64,000 nt of DNA from the NCBI RefSeq assembly GCF_900168045.1, contig NZ_FUYY01000004.1:124001-188000 (forward strand). Reading direction: 5' to 3'. A model generated the notes under the pieces. That model saw nothing but the letters and a program-made list of their open reading frames with translations, had not been told where the DNA came from and made no database searches. The stretch comes from Salegentibacter holothuriorum (GTDB lineage Bacteria > Bacteroidota > Bacteroidia > Flavobacteriales > Flavobacteriaceae). The position numbers and the translations under genes are program-made. Positions 1 through 8,996 of the stretch are shown here, piece after piece; the first letter of the stretch is position 1, and each line of letters begins with the position of its first letter.

Positions 1-167
1 GTTGTGCTATTTTGGTTGATTTTTAGATCTTAGGATAAGCTCGTCAATTTTTTTCTCGAATTGCTTGAAGAAGCTTAGCCTTATTTCAGTCGTAAAAATA
101 AGTATTCGGCCTTATTAAATAAAGCTGAATATTAATAATAATCTGAGTATAAAAAATTTGAAGAATA

Positions 168-830
168 TTAATGCGACTCTTCTTTAAGTATTTCTGGGAA
201 CTTTTCCTTAAAACGATTTAATCTTGGAATTGAAACCTTTTGAACATAAGGATTGTTTGGATTGTTTTTTTCATAATTCTGATGGTAATCTTCAGCTACC
301 CAAAATTTCTGAAAGGGTAAGATTTCAGCAGCAATTGGTTTTTTGTAATCTTTAGCTACCTCTGCTTTAACTTCATTGATGATCTCTTTTTGCGCTTTAT
401 TTTGAAAGAAAATAAGCGATCTATACTGAGAGCCATTATCAGGCCCCTGGCCATTTACTTGCGTAGGGTCTTGTGAGCCAAAATAAACTTCTACCAAAGT
501 TTTAAAACTTACTAAGTTTGGATCGTAGATAACTTCTACGGCTTCAGCATGGCCGGTTCTCCCGGTATTGCTGGACTCGTAAGTTGGGTTTTTAGTATGG
601 CCACCTGCGTAACCTGAAACAGCTTCTTTAACGCCTTCTATGCTTTCATAGATAGCTTCTACACACCAAAAACATCCGCTTGCAAAATAGGCTTTTTCAT
701 AACCGTTTTCGGCCGGAACTTCTACCGGATCTGCATTGGCAATTTCAGGTTTGGTTACTGTTTTTTCTTGCGCATTATTTCCGCAGGAAATTAATAAGAA
801 TATAAACGTAGGTAAGAAAAATCGTTTCAT
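168..830 (-). CDS. msrA: Peptide-methionine (S)-S-oxide reductase MsrA, lipoprotein form
   Basis: Reduces methionine-S-sulfoxide in oxidised proteins. The 220-residue product has the family signature GCFWCVE at residues 52-58, with Cys53 as the expected catalytic cysteine, and the usual GYAGG and DPTQ-type segments follow. Residues 1-16 form a lipoprotein signal ending LLISC, so Cys16 is probably lipidated and the enzyme acts at the envelope rather than in the cytoplasm. The start abuts the stop of the upstream lipoprotein gene, so the two are probably co-transcribed. No separate msrB was seen nearby. The family assignment is firm; the location is inferred from the signal sequence. Confidence 0.96.
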   Translation of the reverse strand: MKRFFLPTFIFLLISCGNNAQEKTVTKPEIANADPVEVPAENGYEKAYFASGCFWCVEAIYESIEGVKEAVSGYAGGHTKNPTYESSNTGRTGHAEAVEVIYDPNLVSFKTLVEVYFGSQDPTQVNGQGPDNGSQYRSLIFFQNKAQKEIINEVKAEVAKDYKKPIAAEILPFQKFWVAEDYHQNYEKNNPNNPYVQKVSIPRLNRFKEKFPEILKEESH

Positions 831-1415
831 TTAATTGTTTTTTATATAAGTTCCTTCTAATGTTTTTTTACCATAAATGGCATAGTCTACGGCTAGTTCC
901 CCATTTATAGAAAAGCCTTTCCAGTCTAATTTGATATTACCGTTTTCACCTGCGCTTAAAACTGCAATAGGTGTGTTGGTGTCAAACTCTTTCCAGGGAA
1001 TATCCTTATTGGTATTTTTATTTGACGGGCTATCATAATATATATTTACCTTATTCCCAGATTCTTGATATTTGGCATTTATATAAATATTATCTTCTGA
1101 AAGGCATAATTCTATGTTATTTTCTTCCTCAGGATTTAAACAAGAACAATTACAGTCACTTTCGCCATTTTTTATGTAGCTACTATCTGAAAAGGTAGAC
1201 TCTAAATTCCCTTCTGAATCCATATTTGAAGCTTCTTTAGATTCTTCCTGGTTTTCACTATAAACTACCTCAGAATTGGATCTCATAGAATCTGATTTAA
1301 AGCTACTATTGGTTTTGTTATCTTCTGTTTTAATCTCCAGGTCCCCGTTTTGGGTTTTGTCTTTGCAAGAAGCCAAACCTAACATTAGACAAAGTATAAA
1401 TACATGTAACTTCAT
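831..1415 (-). CDS. Hypothetical lipoprotein with a CNCSC cluster
   Basis: A 194-residue protein whose family I do not recognise. Residues 1-17 form a lipoprotein signal (LGLASC). A long acidic, Ser/Asn-rich linker follows to about residue 85, then a CNCSC cysteine cluster, then a compact C-terminal part of about 90 residues that is probably beta-rich. It lies immediately upstream of msrA with no spacer, so it is probably the first gene of a two-gene transcript. The cysteines could be redox-active or bind metal, which would suit the msrA neighbour, but this is only inference. Confidence 0.75.
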   Translation of the reverse strand: MKLHVFILCLMLGLASCKDKTQNGDLEIKTEDNKTNSSFKSDSMRSNSEVVYSENQEESKEASNMDSEGNLESTFSDSSYIKNGESDCNCSCLNPEEENNIELCLSEDNIYINAKYQESGNKVNIYYDSPSNKNTNKDIPWKEFDTNTPIAVLSAGENGNIKLDWKGFSINGELAVDYAIYGKKTLEGTYIKNN

Positions 1416-1808
1416 ATTTATGAGGGTTGATTAATAGGAATAAAGGTAGTTTTTAAATAGGTTAAATATGTAAAAAGCTTGTTAATCAATGAAAATCAAA
1501 AAAATGAATTACAGAAAAAGTTCTCTCGGGAATGCATTTTTTTTGATTTAATTGTTTTTTGTAAATGGTGTTTCTGTAATTTAACAGAATTCAATAGATT
1601 TACGTAAATTTGATTGCAGTAAGTTATTAATAATTAAAATATTGATGCTGTTAACGTTATTACTAATTCAAAATAAAATAATATGTAAAAACCACTTATT
1701 ACTTATGGAAACATCTTGGATTTTAAATTCAAGAAAATTGCAAGCTTAAAAAGATTTAGTTTGCGCAAGATTGAAAGATTTTAAAATAAATTAACCCCCC
1801 AAATCAAA
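1416..1808. other. Intergenic region between divergent genes, 393 bp
   Basis: No gene seen. It must hold the promoters of the leftward lipoprotein-msrA pair and the rightward lipoprotein. A box TAAATTTG at 1605-1612 matches the Bacteroidota -7 consensus TAnnTTTG on the + strand, but no TTTG lies at the right distance upstream and the implied leader would be about 190 nt. A C-run (TTAACCCCCC) lies just before the start codon of the next gene. A 14-codon ATG frame at 1705-1749 looks accidental. Confidence 0.4.
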
Positions 1809-2453
1809 ATGAAGAATACATTTAAATTACTTTCAGGAATATTGGCACTATTAGTTAGCCTTCAATCCTGCAGCACATCAACAGAAGAGGCTGAGGTAGA
1901 TGCCAAAGAACTCGAAGAAGAACTCGCTTTAGCAAACAATGGAGTCCTAAAGGTTGAAGCAATCACCTATATTTTTAAGGAAACAGGTGAAACCGCCAAA
2001 TTTCTTGATGAGGATCGAGACTTTAATTTTAGGTTCGTTAATGAATTGTCTTATAGTACCACTACAACCAACAAGCATTCTATTGAAGGATTAACCATCA
2101 CTAACCCTGAGACTGGAGAATATATGATACTTTCTAATTTTGAAGAGTTAAAGAATGGTTTCGATCAATTTGATATTGAATTAAGCACGGGCCAGACACT
2201 TACTTCAGTTTTATTTAAATCTGGAGAAGCTAATCAATCTTCCAATAAATGGCATGATGGCTGGCCTATCGTAGAAGAGCCTTCACCGGTAATTGGCGCG
2301 ATGATAGAACTCTCTCTGCAAGATTCTTTAAGTGAATGCAGTGCTAATGCCCAAGCTTGTTCTAATGCAGATAATGCCTCTACAATTAGTTTAACTAATG
2401 GAAACGCATGGTTTGGTGAAATTGAGAATTGTACAGTAGAATGTCCCAATTAA
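1809..2453 (+). CDS. Hypothetical lipoprotein
   Basis: A 214-residue protein with a type II signal (residues 1-21, ending LVSLQSC) and then a Glu-rich segment. No family is recognised. The middle contains repeated short polar strands, suggesting an outer-membrane-associated beta-rich domain. The C-terminus has four further cysteines (CSANAQAC and CTVEC), which may form disulfides in the periplasm. A strong terminator follows 19 nt after the stop, so the gene is probably monocistronic. Codon use resembles its neighbours. Confidence 0.8.
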   Translation: MKNTFKLLSGILALLVSLQSCSTSTEEAEVDAKELEEELALANNGVLKVEAITYIFKETGETAKFLDEDRDFNFRFVNELSYSTTTTNKHSIEGLTITNPETGEYMILSNFEELKNGFDQFDIELSTGQTLTSVLFKSGEANQSSNKWHDGWPIVEEPSPVIGAMIELSLQDSLSECSANAQACSNADNASTISLTNGNAWFGEIENCTVECPN

Positions 2454-2472
2454 TTATTAAGCTAATAGAAAC

Positions 2473-2510
2473 AAAAAGCCGTCTAAAAAATAATGTTTAG
2501 ACGGCTTTTT
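2473..2510 (+). terminator. Rho-independent terminator
   Basis: Arms of 15 nt (AAAAAGCCGTCTAAA at 2473-2487 and its exact complement at 2496-2510) around an 8-nt loop, ending in a T-run. It closes the lipoprotein gene and, because both ends are A/T runs, may work in both directions. Confidence 0.92.
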
Positions 2511-2520
2511 TATAGTTCTT

Positions 2521-2628
2521 TAATCCCTCCAGAGGGTTTAATTCCCCGAGGCTTGCCTCGAAATTTCAAAAAGTTTTTTTTTCAATTCGTACCTCGTGGG
2601 CTTGCCCCGATGTTTTTGATTCTGGCTT
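2521..2628. repeat. Dispersed palindromic repeat, CGAGGCTTGCCTCG family (copy A)
   Basis: Contains CCCTCCAGAGGG, then CCGAGGCTTGCCTCG, an AT-rich centre, and the partner half CCTCGTGGGCTTGCCCCG. The same arrangement recurs at 38631-38720, 38806-38912, 57739-57835 and 60023-60125. It lies directly 3' of the leftward coiled-coil gene, so it may sit in that gene's transcript end. Confidence 0.75.
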
Positions 2629-3408
2629 TTAAACCTTAGCGAAAAGATTTTGCATTTTTTCCTGCTCTTCTTTAGCAAGTTCTTCGTCTACAAGGATTCT
2701 TCCACTATGTTCATCGGTAATGATTTTCTTTCTACCGGCAATTTCCATAATTACCTGTGGCGGAATTGTAAAATAAGAACCTCCAGAAGCACCTCTTTCT
2801 ACGGGTACAATAGCAAGTCCGTTTTTAACGTTAGTTCTAATTCTTTTGTAAGCTTTTACTAAACGCTCTTCGATATTCTTTTCGAATTCAGCAGATTTTT
2901 TAATAAGTGCCTGCTCTTCCTTTTCGGTTTCAGCAAGGATTTCATTTAGTTCGCCTTTTTTGTGTTCCAGGTGTTTTTTCCTTTCTTCAAGACGTCCTTT
3001 AGTTTGCTCAATCACCTCTTTTTTCTGCTCAATCTGCGCGCGGTATTCCTTGATGTGCTTCTCAGCAAGTTCTATCTCCAATTCCTGGAATTCAACTTCC
3101 TTGCTAAGCGCATTAAATTCGCGGTTATTACGCACGTTTTTTTGCTGCTCAGCATATTTCTTCATGGTCGATTTGGACTCGTCAATAAGGTTCTTCTTAC
3201 TCTTAATGTCGTTCTCGATCACTTCAATATCAGCATCCATTTTCTCCAAACGCTTGCTCAATCCTGTTACCTCATCCTCCAAATCTTCCACTTCTAGTGG
3301 AAGCTCACCGCGTACGTTCCTTATTTCGTCAATTCTGGAATCAACCAGTTGAAGGTCGTACAACGCTCTTAACTTGTCTTCTACAGTAACATCGTTCTTT
3401 TTTGCCAT
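2629..3408 (-). CDS. Coiled-coil protein of the COG1579 zinc-ribbon family, without zinc ligands
   Basis: A 259-residue protein. Residues 10-195 are almost continuous charged heptads, a long helical hairpin coiled coil. Residues 205-245 match the C-terminal zinc-ribbon region of COG1579 proteins (IPPQ, RKKII, GRILVDEEL). In that family the ribbon is normally held by two CxxC pairs; here the equivalent positions read SGGS (208-211) and DEHS (232-235), and the protein has no cysteine. Its start lies 2 nt after the stop of the upstream NIF3-family gene, a common pairing in Flavobacteria, so they form an operon. The function is unknown; related proteins have been linked to RNA or ribosome quality control. 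Confidence 0.85.
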   Translation of the reverse strand: MAKKNDVTVEDKLRALYDLQLVDSRIDEIRNVRGELPLEVEDLEDEVTGLSKRLEKMDADIEVIENDIKSKKNLIDESKSTMKKYAEQQKNVRNNREFNALSKEVEFQELEIELAEKHIKEYRAQIEQKKEVIEQTKGRLEERKKHLEHKKGELNEILAETEKEEQALIKKSAEFEKNIEERLVKAYKRIRTNVKNGLAIVPVERGASGGSYFTIPPQVIMEIAGRKKIITDEHSGRILVDEELAKEEQEKMQNLFAKV

Positions 3409-3410
3409 AG

Positions 3411-4505
3411 TTATATATACTTGATTGGATTGGTGTTTGTATCTGCTAAAATAAGTGCAAAATTACTAATTTTTTTTGTAAGATAAGAATGTAATAAATC
3501 TTTTGTGAATTGCTCACTTTCATAATGGCCAATATCAGCTAAAATTATGTTTTTATCAGCTTTATAGAAATCGTGATATTTTAGATCTGCAGTAAGATAA
3601 ATATCTGCACCGGCCGCCTTTGCCTGGTTAATGGCAAAACTCCCGCTGCCGCCTAAAACGGCAACTTTCTTAATTTCTTTTTCACGAAATTGGGAATGTC
3701 TTATACAGCCACAATTAAATTCATGTTTAATTCGCTCTAAAAAACTTCTTTCATCTTCAGGGTTTTCTAATTCTCCAATCATTCCCATTCCTAAATGCTG
3801 ATTTTCGTTTTCTATAGTACTTATCTCATAGGCTACTTCTTCATAGGGATGGTTGCTAAAAAGAGCCTTGAGCAAGTTTTGTTCTAAATGGGCGGGATAA
3901 GTTAGTCCTATTTGTGTTTCTTCTTCCAAATGGACTTCCCCGCGTGTTCCAATAACCGGATTAGCTTCTTCATTGGGTTTAAAACTGCCTTCTCCTTTTA
4001 TATTAAAACTACAGTTATCATAGTTTCCAATACTTCCGCCACCGGCGTCAAAAAGAGCTTTTCTAACTTCTGCAGCCTGTTTATTGGGAACAAAAGTGGT
4101 AAGTTTTTTTATACTGTTTTTGCGCGGAATTAAGATATGCCTGTTTTTAAGGCCTATCTTTTCACTTATCATATCGTTCACTCCCTTGTACTGGTTATCT
4201 AGCGCGGTGTGAATAGCATAAATGGCAATATCATTTTTAATCGCTTTAATAACTGTTTTTTCCACATAATCTTTTCCGGTTAGTTTTTTTAGTCCCGAAA
4301 AGATAATTGGATGGAAACTTACAATAAGATTGCAATTTTTTTCTATTGCTTCGTTCACCACACTTTCTAAAGTGTCTAAAGTAATGAGTGCACCGGTTAG
4401 CTTAGAGTTTTTATCACCTACTAAAAGACCTACATTGTCAAAATCTTCGGCGTATGCAGGTGGAGCAAATTCTTCAATTATATCTATAACTTCTTTTACA
4501 AGCAT
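3411..4505 (-). CDS. NIF3-like dinuclear metal-centre hexameric protein
   Basis: A 364-residue NIF3/YbgI-family protein with the long insertion typical of the YqfO-type subgroup. Metal-ligand regions are visible: SFHPIIFSG (His65), IHTALDN (His99) and, near the C-terminus, LTADLKYHDFY and ILADIGHYESE. Databases often name this family GTP cyclohydrolase I type 2, but the physiological reaction is unsettled. It is translationally close-coupled to the coiled-coil gene downstream (2 nt gap). The ATG at 4505 fits the family N-terminus (VKEVIDIIEEFAPP). Confidence 0.93.
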   Translation of the reverse strand: MLVKEVIDIIEEFAPPAYAEDFDNVGLLVGDKNSKLTGALITLDTLESVVNEAIEKNCNLIVSFHPIIFSGLKKLTGKDYVEKTVIKAIKNDIAIYAIHTALDNQYKGVNDMISEKIGLKNRHILIPRKNSIKKLTTFVPNKQAAEVRKALFDAGGGSIGNYDNCSFNIKGEGSFKPNEEANPVIGTRGEVHLEEETQIGLTYPAHLEQNLLKALFSNHPYEEVAYEISTIENENQHLGMGMIGELENPEDERSFLERIKHEFNCGCIRHSQFREKEIKKVAVLGGSGSFAINQAKAAGADIYLTADLKYHDFYKADKNIILADIGHYESEQFTKDLLHSYLTKKISNFALILADTNTNPIKYI

Positions 4506-4606
4506 TTGTTTTCAATTTTTATAAACGTAGCAGGTTGGTTTTTATTAATTTCGTGGTAATTGTTAATTCAGCTAACTTCAAATATAATTATTATAGCCCG
4601 CCCTGT

Positions 4607-5611
4607 ATGAAGATTTTACGAAAAATGCTGATTCCTTTTGCGTTATTGTATGGTTTTATTACCTGGAGTAGGAATTTGCTTTATAATGCTGGAATATTGA
4701 AATCTAAAGCTTATGATTTTCCCGTAATCTGCGTAGGAAATCTTAACGCTGGTGGAACCGGGAAATCTCCCATGATAGAATTTTTGCTAAAATTCCTATT
4801 ACCAGATTTTAAAGTTGCGACTTTAAGCAGAGGGTATAAGCGGAGCACCAAAGGCTATAAACTATTAAGCGGAAAGGAGAGTGCTGCAGAGGTGGGGGAT
4901 GAGCCGCTTCAGTTTAAAAGAAAGTTTAATAAGGCAATGGTTGCTGTAGATGCCGATAGGCAAAATGGAATTTCAAAACTTCTACAAGAGCGTCCTGAAA
5001 TTATCCTGCTAGATGATGCCTTTCAACATAGAAAAGTTAAGGCAGGACTAAACATCTTACTTACCGCTTATAGTGATCTATATGTTAATGATATTATGTT
5101 GCCTACAGGAAATTTAAGAGAGCCCACGGTGGGAGCAGAGCGGGCTAAAATAGTGGTCGTTACTAAATGCCCACCAAAGCTTACTGAGCAGGAAAGGGAA
5201 ACGATTAGAGGGAAACTTAGATTACAGAACTATCAGCAACTTTATTTTAGCTTTATTAATTATGCTGAAGAAATAATTTCTGAAAAGACGAAAACAAAAT
5301 TAAGTAGTTTAAAAGATAAAAAATTCACACTTGTTACGGGAATAGCAAATCCTAAACCGCTTGTAGGTTATTTGAAAATAAAGGGGTTAAATTTTAATCA
5401 CCGTTTATTTAAAGACCATCACAATTTCACCGAAGCAGAAATAGAACAACTTACCAAAGAGTCCCTAATTTTAACTACAGAGAAGGATTACGTTCGTTTA
5501 CATAAAAACTTTAAGGTTGACCAGTTATATTATCTGCCTGTAAAGACCGCATTTTTAAATAATGAGGCAGAATTTAAAGAGGAAATAATAAAATTTGTGC
5601 AGAAAAAGTGA
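4607..5611 (+). CDS. lpxK: Tetraacyldisaccharide 4'-kinase LpxK
   Basis: Phosphorylates the 4' position of the lipid A precursor at the inner membrane. The frame is open from 4535, but the ATG at 4607 is the better start: it gives MKILRKMLIP followed by the membrane-anchoring first helix and the correct family spacing to the P-loop (GNLNAGGTGKS, residues 44-54). DDAFQHR and the C-terminal TTEKDYVRL segment are also typical. The product is 334 residues. It stands alone between convergent and divergent neighbours, as is common in Flavobacteria. Confidence 0.94.
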   Translation: MKILRKMLIPFALLYGFITWSRNLLYNAGILKSKAYDFPVICVGNLNAGGTGKSPMIEFLLKFLLPDFKVATLSRGYKRSTKGYKLLSGKESAAEVGDEPLQFKRKFNKAMVAVDADRQNGISKLLQERPEIILLDDAFQHRKVKAGLNILLTAYSDLYVNDIMLPTGNLREPTVGAERAKIVVVTKCPPKLTEQERETIRGKLRLQNYQQLYFSFINYAEEIISEKTKTKLSSLKDKKFTLVTGIANPKPLVGYLKIKGLNFNHRLFKDHHNFTEAEIEQLTKESLILTTEKDYVRLHKNFKVDQLYYLPVKTAFLNNEAEFKEEIIKFVQKK

Positions 5612-5706
5612 AGTCAATTTACACTTTATCTTCCTTTTGGCTAATTCAAACTATAGATGTCTAAATATATAATTCAGCTAAACAACTGTTAATAAAGTGC
5701 AGGTGA

Positions 5707-7932
5707 TTAAACATTACTTTCGCTATAAGCCAATTGCTTATTAATTTTTAGGAAGAATTCTTCGGTTTTATATGGTTTTGGTATAATGTCGCTGAATCCA
5801 TTTAAGTAAAATTCGTCCAGGTTATCATCTAAGGTTACGGCTGTTAGGGCGATTATCGGGATTTCAGAATTAAATTTTCGGATTTCTTTGGTAGCTTCTA
5901 TACCGCTAATTCCAGGCATATGAATATCCATAAGAATAAGATCGTAATTATTTTCTTTTGTTTTTTCAACAGCTATAGTCCCATTGTCTGCTACTTCACA
6001 GTTAACGTCGTGCTTTTCCAGGATTTTACGGGTAATCATTTGGTTGATCTTGTTGTCTTCAACTATAAGTATATTTTTTCCTTCTAATTTATCTTCAACA
6101 GGTTCTTCTTTCGCTTTAGGGGTTTTATTGCTATCGCTATCAATTTCCTTTGCCTCAAATTTAAGCTGGAAAGTAAACGACGATCCTTTTCCTAAATCGC
6201 TTTCCAAATCAATTTCACTGCCTAGTAAATTAAGCAAATTCTTTACGATGGAAAGCCCTAGCCCGGTGCCGCCAAATTTGCGATTAATTTGGGTAGAACC
6301 CTGGGTGAAATTCTCAAAAATTGCTTTTTGTTTTTCCTTAGAAATTCCTTCCCCGTTATCTTTAATCTCAAAATCCAGTAAAATGTTATTCCCTTTACGG
6401 GAGTTTTTAGAAACATTTATCCATATATCCCCGTCTTCGGTGAATTTTATAGAATTTCCAATTAGGTTTATTAAGATTTGAGATATTTTTAATGGGTCTC
6501 CTTTTATTTCTTCGGGAATAGAATCATCATAATTAAAATGAATCTTAGTGTTCTTTTGGTCTGCCGAGTTTTTAAGGGCAACCAGTACATCTGAAATGCG
6601 TTTTTTAAGATCGAAGGAAGCTTCCATGATCTCAACCTTATTGGCTTCAAGCTTATTAAGATCTAGAATGTTGTTAATAAGAGAGAGTAAATACTCGCCT
6701 GAAAATTTCAATGAATTAAGATGTTCTTTTTGATTTTCGGTAGGGCTTTCTTCTAATAATAAATGTGTAAGGCCTGTTACGGCATATAATGGTGTTCTTA
6801 GCTCGTGGGTAATTGTGGAAAGAAACTGGGCTTTTGCCAGGGAAGCCTTTTCAGCATTTTCTTTTGCTTTTGTAAGCTCTGTATTTTTTTTCTGTAGTAA
6901 CTCATTCGCACGAGCCCTTAAATTATTGTTTTTGTAGAGGGAAAGTGTTAAAAGTGAAAGAATAGTGATAAGTGCGACACTAAGAATTGTGGTGAGTTTG
7001 TTAACTTTTAATTTGCTTTCCTGTTCAGCATTTTGAAGGCTTAATTCATTTAAACTGCTCTGCAAGGCATCTACTCCATATTTGGCATTAGCTTGCTCTG
7101 CAAGAACTTCTTTATTCATTGCAATTATAGAATCATTACGGGTATAACTTTTTTGCAGATAGGTTAAAGAGGTCTGGTAATTTCCGGTTAATTCATAAAT
7201 TCTACTCAGTTGTCTATAGGTGCTCATAATCATCCCGCCATAATTTTGAGTCTTCGCAATTTCTAATGCTTTGTTGCAGTTTTTTTTAGCCAGTTCATAG
7301 TTTCCGAGGTCCATATAGGCTCTGGCGGTATAATAATAAAGCCTTGAAATTTCATACATATTTTCAGACTCTGCAAGTTGTATTTCTGCCTTCTTGAGTA
7401 GTTTTAAAGCGTCACTAACGTCTTTTTGTGTTTTTTGAATGATTATAGCGCGGTTTAAAGAAACAACTCCAAGGTATTCCTGATTGCTTTGTTTTAAATA
7501 TAGTTCCTCTGCAAGATTTAGGTAGCGATTGGCTCTGGTTACATTCTCTTTAGCCATAAAAATCTTAGCAAAGTTTACATAGCTATAGGCTAATCCTTTT
7601 TCGTCACCTACTTCTCTTTGAATAGAAATAGCTCTATTTAATTCAGTTATCGCTTTATCAAACTCATGTCTTATATAATAGAGTTTTGCCAGAATACTGC
7701 TGGATAAAGCAATGAAGCGTTTATCATCAATAGATTTTGAGAGTTCTAAGGAAGAATTTAGTTGCTCAATAGCCTTATCAAAATCCAATGTATTTACAGA
7801 AACTTCGGCATCGTTAATTAGTTGCTGAATTCTCTCATTGGCTAATTGAAGGTTCTTGGGATTATCTTGCTGAATTGCATAGGAAGTATTGCACCAAAAT
7901 AGGACAATTAGTATAAAAGTAAAGTTCTTCAT
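5707..7932 (-). CDS. TPR-containing hybrid sensor histidine kinase
   Basis: A 741-residue protein: signal peptide (1-20), periplasmic tetratricopeptide-type repeats (about 30-280), one membrane helix (about 314-333), a short coiled coil, HisKA with the phosphoacceptor His376 in THELRTPL, a HATPase domain with the N box (NLIGNSIKF), DNGEGIS and GGTGLGLSI, and a C-terminal receiver domain with Asp669 (LILMDIHMPG) and Lys719 (IPKP). The output is therefore phosphotransfer to its own receiver, probably passed on through an Hpt protein or simply tuning the kinase. No DNA-binding domain is present and no partner regulator is adjacent. The signal sensed cannot be read from the sequence. Confidence 0.93.
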   Translation of the reverse strand: MKNFTFILIVLFWCNTSYAIQQDNPKNLQLANERIQQLINDAEVSVNTLDFDKAIEQLNSSLELSKSIDDKRFIALSSSILAKLYYIRHEFDKAITELNRAISIQREVGDEKGLAYSYVNFAKIFMAKENVTRANRYLNLAEELYLKQSNQEYLGVVSLNRAIIIQKTQKDVSDALKLLKKAEIQLAESENMYEISRLYYYTARAYMDLGNYELAKKNCNKALEIAKTQNYGGMIMSTYRQLSRIYELTGNYQTSLTYLQKSYTRNDSIIAMNKEVLAEQANAKYGVDALQSSLNELSLQNAEQESKLKVNKLTTILSVALITILSLLTLSLYKNNNLRARANELLQKKNTELTKAKENAEKASLAKAQFLSTITHELRTPLYAVTGLTHLLLEESPTENQKEHLNSLKFSGEYLLSLINNILDLNKLEANKVEIMEASFDLKKRISDVLVALKNSADQKNTKIHFNYDDSIPEEIKGDPLKISQILINLIGNSIKFTEDGDIWINVSKNSRKGNNILLDFEIKDNGEGISKEKQKAIFENFTQGSTQINRKFGGTGLGLSIVKNLLNLLGSEIDLESDLGKGSSFTFQLKFEAKEIDSDSNKTPKAKEEPVEDKLEGKNILIVEDNKINQMITRKILEKHDVNCEVADNGTIAVEKTKENNYDLILMDIHMPGISGIEATKEIRKFNSEIPIIALTAVTLDDNLDEFYLNGFSDIIPKPYKTEEFFLKINKQLAYSESNV

Positions 7933-7971
7933 TCGGGAAATTCAGCAAAAGCTTAATTGAGATAAATATAG

Positions 7972-8979
7972 TTATTTATCATTAACCATTGAAATTAAAT
8001 CGATAAGACGACTGGAATAACCGATTTCATTATCATACCACCCAATAATTTTGATTAACCTTCCGCTAATAACAGAGGTCATTTGTGCGTCAAAAATACA
8101 TGAATGCGGGTTGTTGTTTATATCTATAGAAACAATAGGGTCTTCGGTGTAGCTAAGAATTCCTTTTAGGGAAGTCTCTGCGGCTTCCTTAAAGATTGAA
8201 TTTACCTCATTAATACTGGTTTCTTTACTAACGTTAATCGTCATATCGGTAAGGGAACCGTTGGGGACAGGAACCCTAATTCCACAGCCACCAATAACAT
8301 CGCTAATATCGGGGAAAATACCGGTTAATGCTTTTGCAGCCCCGGTTGTGGTGGGAATTATAGATTGTGCCGCCGCCCGACTTCTCCTTAGATCGCGATG
8401 CGGTTTGTCATGTAAACTTTGGTCTGAGGTGTAGGAATGTATAGTAGTAATATATGCCTGTTCTACCTTGAAATTCTCATGAATTAACTTTAGCATTGGA
8501 GCTGCATTATTGGTAGTACAACTGGCGTTTGAAATTATTTTTTCACTACCATCCAAAATATGCTCATTCACACCTAAAACTACCATTTTTATCTCCTCAT
8601 CTTCCGGTGGAACAGATAAAATCACTTTTTTTGCCCCATTGCTAATGTGGTGTTTAAGGTCTTTTGAAGTTTTAAATTTCCCTGTAGATTCTACTACGAT
8701 ATCAACTTTGTAGTTATTCCAGTCAATTTCGCTGGGATGCGATGCATTTAATAGCGGAATTGATTTTCCGTTTACTATAATATTATTTTTTTCGGAAGAA
8801 ATTTCAGCCGGGGAAACTCCGTGAATACTATCGTATTTTAATAGGTGGGCCAGGGTCTTAACATCGGCCAGGTCGTTAATAGCAACGACGTTGATGCTTT
8901 TGTTTTCTATTAAAAGCCTGAAGAGGCTACGCCCAATACGGCCAAAACCGTTTATGGCTATATTGATGCTTTTGCTCAT
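7972..8979 (-). CDS. gap: Type I glyceraldehyde-3-phosphate dehydrogenase
   Basis: A 335-residue enzyme that converts glyceraldehyde-3-phosphate to 1,3-bisphosphoglycerate. The Rossmann motif INGFGRIGR is at residues 8-16, AINDLAD at 33-39 (the Asp favours NAD), and the catalytic SNASCTTNN at 150-158 gives Cys154. WYDNEIGYSSRL near the C-terminus is diagnostic. It follows lipA by 17 nt on the same strand, so it is probably in one transcript. Whether this is the glycolytic or the gluconeogenic paralogue cannot be decided here. Confidence 0.94.
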   Translation of the reverse strand: MSKSINIAINGFGRIGRSLFRLLIENKSINVVAINDLADVKTLAHLLKYDSIHGVSPAEISSEKNNIIVNGKSIPLLNASHPSEIDWNNYKVDIVVESTGKFKTSKDLKHHISNGAKKVILSVPPEDEEIKMVVLGVNEHILDGSEKIISNASCTTNNAAPMLKLIHENFKVEQAYITTIHSYTSDQSLHDKPHRDLRRSRAAAQSIIPTTTGAAKALTGIFPDISDVIGGCGIRVPVPNGSLTDMTINVSKETSINEVNSIFKEAAETSLKGILSYTEDPIVSIDINNNPHSCIFDAQMTSVISGRLIKIIGWYDNEIGYSSRLIDLISMVNDK

Positions 8980-8996
8980 TTAATTCAATAAAAAAC

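Noticed and set aside
1705-1749. A 14-codon ATG frame with one Trp codon, as a possible leader peptide
   Set aside because: No hairpin follows and no amino-acid gene is downstream; it looks accidental.
2960-3352. 130- and 111-codon plus-strand frames opposite the coiled-coil gene
   Set aside because: Ser/Phe/Leu-rich antisense shadows of a highly charged coiled-coil gene.
4535-4606. Upstream extension of LpxK
   Set aside because: The 24 extra residues are hydrophobic and unlike the family; the ATG at 4607 gives the standard N-terminus.
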